A DNA stretch of 64,000 bases, taken from contig NZ_CP064787.1 in the NCBI RefSeq assembly GCF_017094505.1, positions 310,001 to 374,000 on the forward strand. The letters run 5' to 3'. The DNA comes from Halapricum desulfuricans. Lineage in GTDB: Archaea; Halobacteriota; Halobacteria; Halobacteriales; Haloarculaceae. The notes beneath the pieces were generated by a model. It was not told the origin of the DNA. It did no database searches and saw only the letters and a list, made by a program, of their open reading frames with translations. Numbering within the stretch: the stretch's first letter is position 1; the number at the start of each line of letters is the position of its first letter. Shown here piece by piece: positions 59,550 through 64,000 of the stretch. A program made the position numbers and the translations under genes.

Positions 59550-60584
59550 GTGAGCCAGTCCAACACACCGGGCGTTCCGGACGTAGACGCGATGGACGTG
59601 GATCAGATGGTTGAGAACGAACGCGAGGATCCCGAGTCGGTCCTCGCCGAGACCGACCACAGCACCGACCTCGGGCTGGCGATGGCCGAGGACGCCAAAC
59701 GCGTCGGCCGCGGCGAACTCTCGAGCGAGCGGTTCTGGGCGAAATACGACGAGGCCGCCCGCGCGGAGTTCGGTGAGGCCTACGAGGCCACGCCCAACCC
59801 CGCGGTCGACAGCGACGATCAGACCATCGACGAAGCGGCCGCCGAGGCGCTGTCGTGTTCGGTCGGCTCGATGGACTCGGTCGCCGCGGAACTCGACGGA
59901 TCAGAAGCCGCCGCGGCATCGGCGCCGGAAACCGGCGTCGACGCCGATTCGGACGACCCGACCTACGGGATGGTAATCGACCTCCAGAAGTGCGTCGGCT
60001 GTGACTCCTGTACGGTCGCCTGCAAGGCCGAGAACCGCACGCCGCCGGGAGTCAGCTACAACGTCGTCATGGAGGAGGAACACGGGGAGTTCCCCAACGT
60101 CTCCCGGACGAACGTTCCCCGGCCGTGCATGCAGTGTACCAATCCCCCGTGCGTGCAGGTCTGTCCGGTCAGCGCGACCTACAAGATGGATAACGGCGTG
60201 GTCAACATCGACTACGAGCGCTGTATCGGCTGTCGGTACTGCATGATCGCCTGCCCGTACGGCGCGCGGTACTTCGACTTCGGGGAATCCTATGACGACG
60301 AGGTGATGGAGGCAGACGAGATCACCAGTCCCGAGTACGGGATCGACCGCGACGAGGACGGACGGGTCGAACCGGTCGGCAACGTCCGGAAGTGTACCTT
60401 CTGTCACCACCGCCTGAACCGCGGCGAAGAGCCGGCCTGCGTCGAGACCTGCGTCGGCGACGCGCGCAACGCCGGCGACCTCGACGACCCCGAAAGCGAG
60501 GTGGCACAGATGGCTGACTCCGATCGGGCCTTCCAACTGAAAGAAGAGGGCGGCACCGACCCCAACGTCTACTACCTCAAGTAA
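59550..60584 (+). CDS. Fe-S electron transfer subunit of molybdopterin oxidoreductase, with long N-terminal extension
   Basis: 344 residues from a GTG start. Residues 145-344 are the four-cluster ferredoxin typical of DmsB, NrfC, PsrB and TtrB: CVGCDSCTVACK (Cys148, 151, 154, 158), CMQCTNPPCVQVCP, CIGCRYCMIACPYG and CTFCHHRLNRGEEPACVETC. The first 140 residues are an acidic, helical extension without cysteine pairs except one Cys near 128, which is unusual for the family. It passes electrons between the quinol-oxidising membrane subunit and the molybdenum subunit. Two bases separate it from the NrfD-like gene. Confidence 0.9.
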   Translation: MSQSNTPGVPDVDAMDVDQMVENEREDPESVLAETDHSTDLGLAMAEDAKRVGRGELSSERFWAKYDEAARAEFGEAYEATPNPAVDSDDQTIDEAAAEALSCSVGSMDSVAAELDGSEAAAASAPETGVDADSDDPTYGMVIDLQKCVGCDSCTVACKAENRTPPGVSYNVVMEEEHGEFPNVSRTNVPRPCMQCTNPPCVQVCPVSATYKMDNGVVNIDYERCIGCRYCMIACPYGARYFDFGESYDDEVMEADEITSPEYGIDRDEDGRVEPVGNVRKCTFCHHRLNRGEEPACVETCVGDARNAGDLDDPESEVAQMADSDRAFQLKEEGGTDPNVYYLK

Positions 60585-60586
60585 CC

Positions 60587-61861
60587 ATGGCAGCAGAAAC
60601 AGACACCGGTCGCCTGGAGTTCGACACCGACTTCGGCTTCGAGAGCGACCGGATACGGTACGGCTGGTACGGACTGCTCGCGATCCTGTTACTCGTGGGC
60701 GCGTACGCCGTCTATCTCCGGATCACGCAGGGGATGGCGAGCACGAACCTGACGAGTACGACCCCGTGGGGCGCGTGGGTCGCCTTCTACATCTACTTCG
60801 TCGGCCTCTCGGCCGGCGCGTTCCTGGTGAGCACGCTCTCGAACGTCTTCGGGATGGCGGGCATGGAAAAGGTCGACCGCGACGCGCTGTTCGCGGCGGC
60901 GATCAGCATGGCCGTTGCCCTGCTTTTCGTCTGGATCGACCTCGGGCGGATGGACCGGATGTACTACCCGTTCATCTGGCGACAGGTCACGTCGCCGCTG
61001 GCGTGGGAGGTCCACGCCTACGTGGCCTACATCGCGGTGCTGGTGACCGAACTGTACTTCGCGATGCGGATCGACCTGGCTCGCCTGGCAGCCCGAGTCG
61101 AGGGCTGGCGCGGGACGCTGTATCGCGTCCTGACGCTGGGACGGACCGACACCGGCGAGCACGCACGCGAGCGCGACGAGACGTGGCTCAAACGCGTCGG
61201 GATCCTCGGGATCCCGCTGGCGATCTTCCTGGTTCACGGCGGGACGGGCGTGCTGTTCGCGGTCGCGAAGGCCCGCCCGTACTGGAACAGCGGCCTGTTC
61301 CCGATCATCTTCGTCGTCTCCGCGATCGTCAGCGGGGCGGCGCTGGTGATGGGCCTGTACGTGCTCCGGAACAAGGTCCTCGGCGGGAGCCTTGATCGGT
61401 CGCTGCTGGATCGGCTCGCGAAGCTGACGGCCGCGTTCGTGCTCGTCGATCTGGCCTTCTTCCTGATCGACATGCTGATCGCGCTCAACAGCCTCCACCC
61501 CCACGATGTCGAGACCTGGCTGCTGGTGTTGACCGGCGAGATGGCCTGGTCGTTCTGGCTCGTGATGGCCGGGCTCGGCTGGGCCGTCCCGCTCGCGCTC
61601 CTCTCGAAGCGATCCTGGCGACGGACGCCCTCGCTGATGGCGTTGGCGGCGCTCAGCGTCGTCGTCGGTATCGTCGGCGTCCGGTTCAACATCGTCGTCC
61701 CGCCGCTGATCGTCCCCGTGATGGGGGGGCTGCCGGCGGGCGAGTACTTCCCGACGCTCGTCGAGTGGGCGAGCAGCGCTGGCATCGTCGCCGTCGGGCT
61801 CGCGCTGTACACGCTCGGCGTCGAACTGCTTCCCCTCGAACCTCTCGGTGATGACCAATGA
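60587..61861 (+). CDS. NrfD/PsrC-type membrane subunit
   Basis: 424 residues with about nine or ten membrane helices. The NrfD family is recognisable by PWGAWVAFYIYFVGLSAGAF near 58, the WEVHAYVAYIAVLVTELYF helix, FLVHGGTGVLFAVAKARPYW and the late GEMAWSFWLVMAGLGWAVPL. It oxidises quinol and donates electrons to the Fe-S subunit. Its stop overlaps the catalytic subunit ATG by four bases, so subunits are made together in the order B-C-A. Confidence 0.92.
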   Translation: MAAETDTGRLEFDTDFGFESDRIRYGWYGLLAILLLVGAYAVYLRITQGMASTNLTSTTPWGAWVAFYIYFVGLSAGAFLVSTLSNVFGMAGMEKVDRDALFAAAISMAVALLFVWIDLGRMDRMYYPFIWRQVTSPLAWEVHAYVAYIAVLVTELYFAMRIDLARLAARVEGWRGTLYRVLTLGRTDTGEHARERDETWLKRVGILGIPLAIFLVHGGTGVLFAVAKARPYWNSGLFPIIFVVSAIVSGAALVMGLYVLRNKVLGGSLDRSLLDRLAKLTAAFVLVDLAFFLIDMLIALNSLHPHDVETWLLVLTGEMAWSFWLVMAGLGWAVPLALLSKRSWRRTPSLMALAALSVVVGIVGVRFNIVVPPLIVPVMGGLPAGEYFPTLVEWASSAGIVAVGLALYTLGVELLPLEPLGDDQ

Positions 61862-64000
61862 GTACTGACGACCACACGGACGACGCATCGGACACCACAG
61901 ACGACGCATCGGTCTCCAGGCGCGAGTTCGTCGCCGCCGTCGGCGGCATGGGCGCGGTCTCGCTGTCGACGAGCGCCACGATGAGCGGGCTCGATCTGGC
62001 CTCGCTGTGGGAAGACGACCCCCAGCACTACGTCGGCACCGACTACGGCGACTACGAGGCCAGCGACGTCCTCTATACGACCTGCGGGCAATGCAACACG
62101 TTCTGCCCGATCAAGGTCCGGCTGGCCGACGATAGCGGGAACGGGGGATACACCTCACTGATCCGCAAACTGGCGGGCAACCCCTACTCGTTTCTCAACA
62201 CGCAGCCGTTCTCGCAGGTTCCCTACAGCAGCGACCCCGAAGACGTTGCGACGGGCGACCTCGAGGGGACCGGCGACGTGGACGGCGACCGCTGGTCGCT
62301 GTCGGGCGGCCGGATGTGCCTGAAAGGCCAGGCCGGCATCCAGACCGCCTTCGACGCCTACCGCGTGCGCAAGCCGATGAAACGCGTCGGCGAACGCGGC
62401 AGCGAGGAGTGGCAGACCATCTCCTGGGAGCAGGCCATCGAGGAGATCGTCGAGGGCGTCGACGGCGAGCACGTCAGCCACGACGGCCTCCGGGAGATGT
62501 ACGGATACGCCCCGGAAGACGAGGTCATGGACGACTGGGAGGCCGTCCGGAACGGCGAGATGGACAAGGCGACCTTCGACGAGAGATACGAGGACGCCCT
62601 GATCGACACCGATCACCCCGACCTCGGCCCGAAGGCCAACCAGATCGTCGACGTGGGCGGGTTCCGCCGGAACTTCATCCGGACGCGGCTCTGGAAGCAG
62701 GGGCTGGGCTCGGTCAACAGCCACCACCACGCCGGGACCTGTGGGTTCTCAAGCGTGCTGGGCAACGTCCGATCGTACGGCGCGGGCAAGAAACGCCAGT
62801 ACCCCGACATCGAGAACACGGAGTACCTCATCGTCTGGGGGACCAACCCGATGGTCGCCAACAAGGGGCCGACCTGGCTCGCGCCCAAACTCACCAACGC
62901 GATCCAGGACGGCATGCGGATGGACGTGATCGACCCGCGGATGTCAAAGACCGCCGAGAAAGCCGAGAAGTGGGTCCCCGTCGATCCGGGCTCGGACGCG
63001 GCGCTGGCGCTGGGCATGGCCCGCTGGATCATCGAACACGACCGCCACGATCTTGCGTACCTCCGCAATCCCGACAGCGAGGCTGCCGAGGCCGACGACG
63101 AACCCACCTGGAGCGACGCGACGCATCTCGTGGCCGTCGACGAGGACGCCCAGCCGAAGGCCCGGGCGGGCGACCTCGGGCTGGACGGCGAGGGCTACGT
63201 CGTCGTCGACGGAGAGACCGCCGAGGTCCGGCCCGCGAGCGAGGTCGACCGCGGCGCACTCGACGTCGACATCAGGATCGACGGCGACCGCTACCGCAGC
63301 GCCTGGTCGCTGTACCGCGAGCGCGTCTTCGAGCACACCCTCGAGGAGTACGCCGACATGGCGGGCGTCACCGAAGACACGATCGCCGAACTGGCCGACG
63401 AGTTCACCAGCCACGGCAAGCGCGCGGCGATCATGGCATACCGCGGCCCGGCCAAACACAGCAACGGCTTCCAGAACACCCGCGCGATCGCCACCCTGCA
63501 GCACCTGATCGGTAACTATGACTGGCAGGGCGGCCAGATCACGCCCTACGCCGGCTACGACACCATGAGCGGCCGCTACCAGCTGGGCAACGTCCCCGGC
63601 GGGAAGTCCCCGTGGGGGCTGCCGATCCTGCGGGCCGGGACCAACTACGAGGACACGTCGCTGTTCGAGCGCGACGACGGCTACCCGGCTGAGCGGCCGT
63701 GGTTCCCGGTCGCGCCGCCACACCAGGTCCAGGAGCTGTACGCCAGCGCCGCCCACGAGTACGAGGCCGACGGCGAGCGCCGGAAAGGCTATCCCTACGA
63801 CATCGAGGCGCTCTTCATCCGGCCGTACTCGGAGAACCACGTCATGGCGGCCTCCGGGGGCGACAAGATCCCGGGGGCGATGACCGACACCGACGCCATC
63901 TCGCTTTTGGTCGCGTTCGACACGGTGATCGGTGAGACCAGCAAGTACGCCGACTACGTCCTGCCGGAGCCGACCTATCTCGGCCGCTGGGAGAACTTCG
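61858..64000 (+). CDS. Molybdopterin oxidoreductase catalytic subunit (PsrA/PhsA/TtrA-type), 3' end outside window
   Basis: The first 714 residues of a DMSO-reductase superfamily enzyme. A Tat signal SRREF (20-24) sends the folded protein across the membrane. The [4Fe-4S] ligands are Cys76, Cys79, Cys83 and Cys154 (CGQCNTFC, then GGRMCLKGQ). The likely molybdenum ligand is Cys295 in HAGTCGFSS. Later ETSKYADYVLPEPTYLGRWE is a pterin-region segment. With the NrfD subunit this points to tetrathionate, thiosulfate, polysulfide or possibly arsenate reduction; the true substrate cannot be told. The C-terminal cofactor domain is missing. Confidence 0.88.
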   Translation, partial: MSTDDHTDDASDTTDDASVSRREFVAAVGGMGAVSLSTSATMSGLDLASLWEDDPQHYVGTDYGDYEASDVLYTTCGQCNTFCPIKVRLADDSGNGGYTSLIRKLAGNPYSFLNTQPFSQVPYSSDPEDVATGDLEGTGDVDGDRWSLSGGRMCLKGQAGIQTAFDAYRVRKPMKRVGERGSEEWQTISWEQAIEEIVEGVDGEHVSHDGLREMYGYAPEDEVMDDWEAVRNGEMDKATFDERYEDALIDTDHPDLGPKANQIVDVGGFRRNFIRTRLWKQGLGSVNSHHHAGTCGFSSVLGNVRSYGAGKKRQYPDIENTEYLIVWGTNPMVANKGPTWLAPKLTNAIQDGMRMDVIDPRMSKTAEKAEKWVPVDPGSDAALALGMARWIIEHDRHDLAYLRNPDSEAAEADDEPTWSDATHLVAVDEDAQPKARAGDLGLDGEGYVVVDGETAEVRPASEVDRGALDVDIRIDGDRYRSAWSLYRERVFEHTLEEYADMAGVTEDTIAELADEFTSHGKRAAIMAYRGPAKHSNGFQNTRAIATLQHLIGNYDWQGGQITPYAGYDTMSGRYQLGNVPGGKSPWGLPILRAGTNYEDTSLFERDDGYPAERPWFPVAPPHQVQELYASAAHEYEADGERRKGYPYDIEALFIRPYSENHVMAASGGDKIPGAMTDTDAISLLVAFDTVIGETSKYADYVLPEPTYLGRWENF

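Overview
The window is chromosomal DNA of a halophilic archaeon (class Halobacteria). The evidence is consistent: GC-rich genes coding acidic proteins, AT-rich archaeal TATA promoters lying 25-32 bases before starts that lack a ribosome binding site, twin-arginine lipoproteins, archaeal lipid enzymes (CDP-archaeol synthase, geranylgeranyl reductase), the haloarchaeal families HalOD1, Tfx, TrmB and a Bat-like HTH_10 regulator, and an IS1341-type tnpB element. The genus cannot be fixed from the sequence; the sugar importer and the sulfur-type molybdoenzyme operon would fit a carbohydrate-using, facultatively anaerobic haloarchaeon. No rRNA, tRNA, CRISPR array or origin was recognised.

Layout: 1-1520 electron transfer flavoprotein (etfA partial, etfB); 1521-1957 non-coding with a solo TnpB-element end; 1958-5286 a small membrane protein and the hexosamine pair glmU-like/glmS; 5307-12780 housekeeping and small regulators (M29 aminopeptidase, zinc microprotein, two TRAM proteins, YkgJ-type cysteine-cluster protein, winged helix, methyltransferase, Tfx, membrane proteins); 13093-18934 a sugar ABC importer with a TrmB-type regulator; 19077-20895 a regulator, a decayed beta-propeller gene and carS; 21013-24435 heme genes hemC, hemD and a protoporphyrinogen-oxidase-like gene; 24470-26469 an orphan pilin and geranylgeranyl reductase; 26524-27960 the tnpB element; 28344-42296 a coiled-coil protein, then a phosphate island with an AbrB-PhoU regulator and two complete tandem pstSCAB-phoU operons; 42351-45012 an AglD-like glycosyltransferase, methylglyoxal synthase and a HalOD1 protein; 45081-48115 a palindromic element and the feoA-feoB-membrane protein-feoC-like iron operon with a DtxR-type operator; 48242-53942 a type IV pilus-like module (ATPase, TadC-like platform, pilin-like protein with an Ig-like domain); 53974-57425 a dUTPase/dCTP deaminase family protein, aconitase and an unknown acidic protein; 57422-64000 a membrane PAS/GAF/HTH_10 regulator divergent from a three-subunit molybdopterin oxidoreductase operon whose catalytic subunit runs off the window.

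The most rewarding parts are small repeated DNA structures: one three-way-junction fold found at both ends of the tnpB element and once alone; an unrelated 100-base palindromic element with perfect 16-base ends; and a third repeat whose arm begins at the stop codon of two unrelated genes. In the phosphate island the two pstB genes share a nearly identical 266-base 3' tract (gene conversion), and both pstS promoters share a 19-base motif that is a candidate Pho-regulon site.
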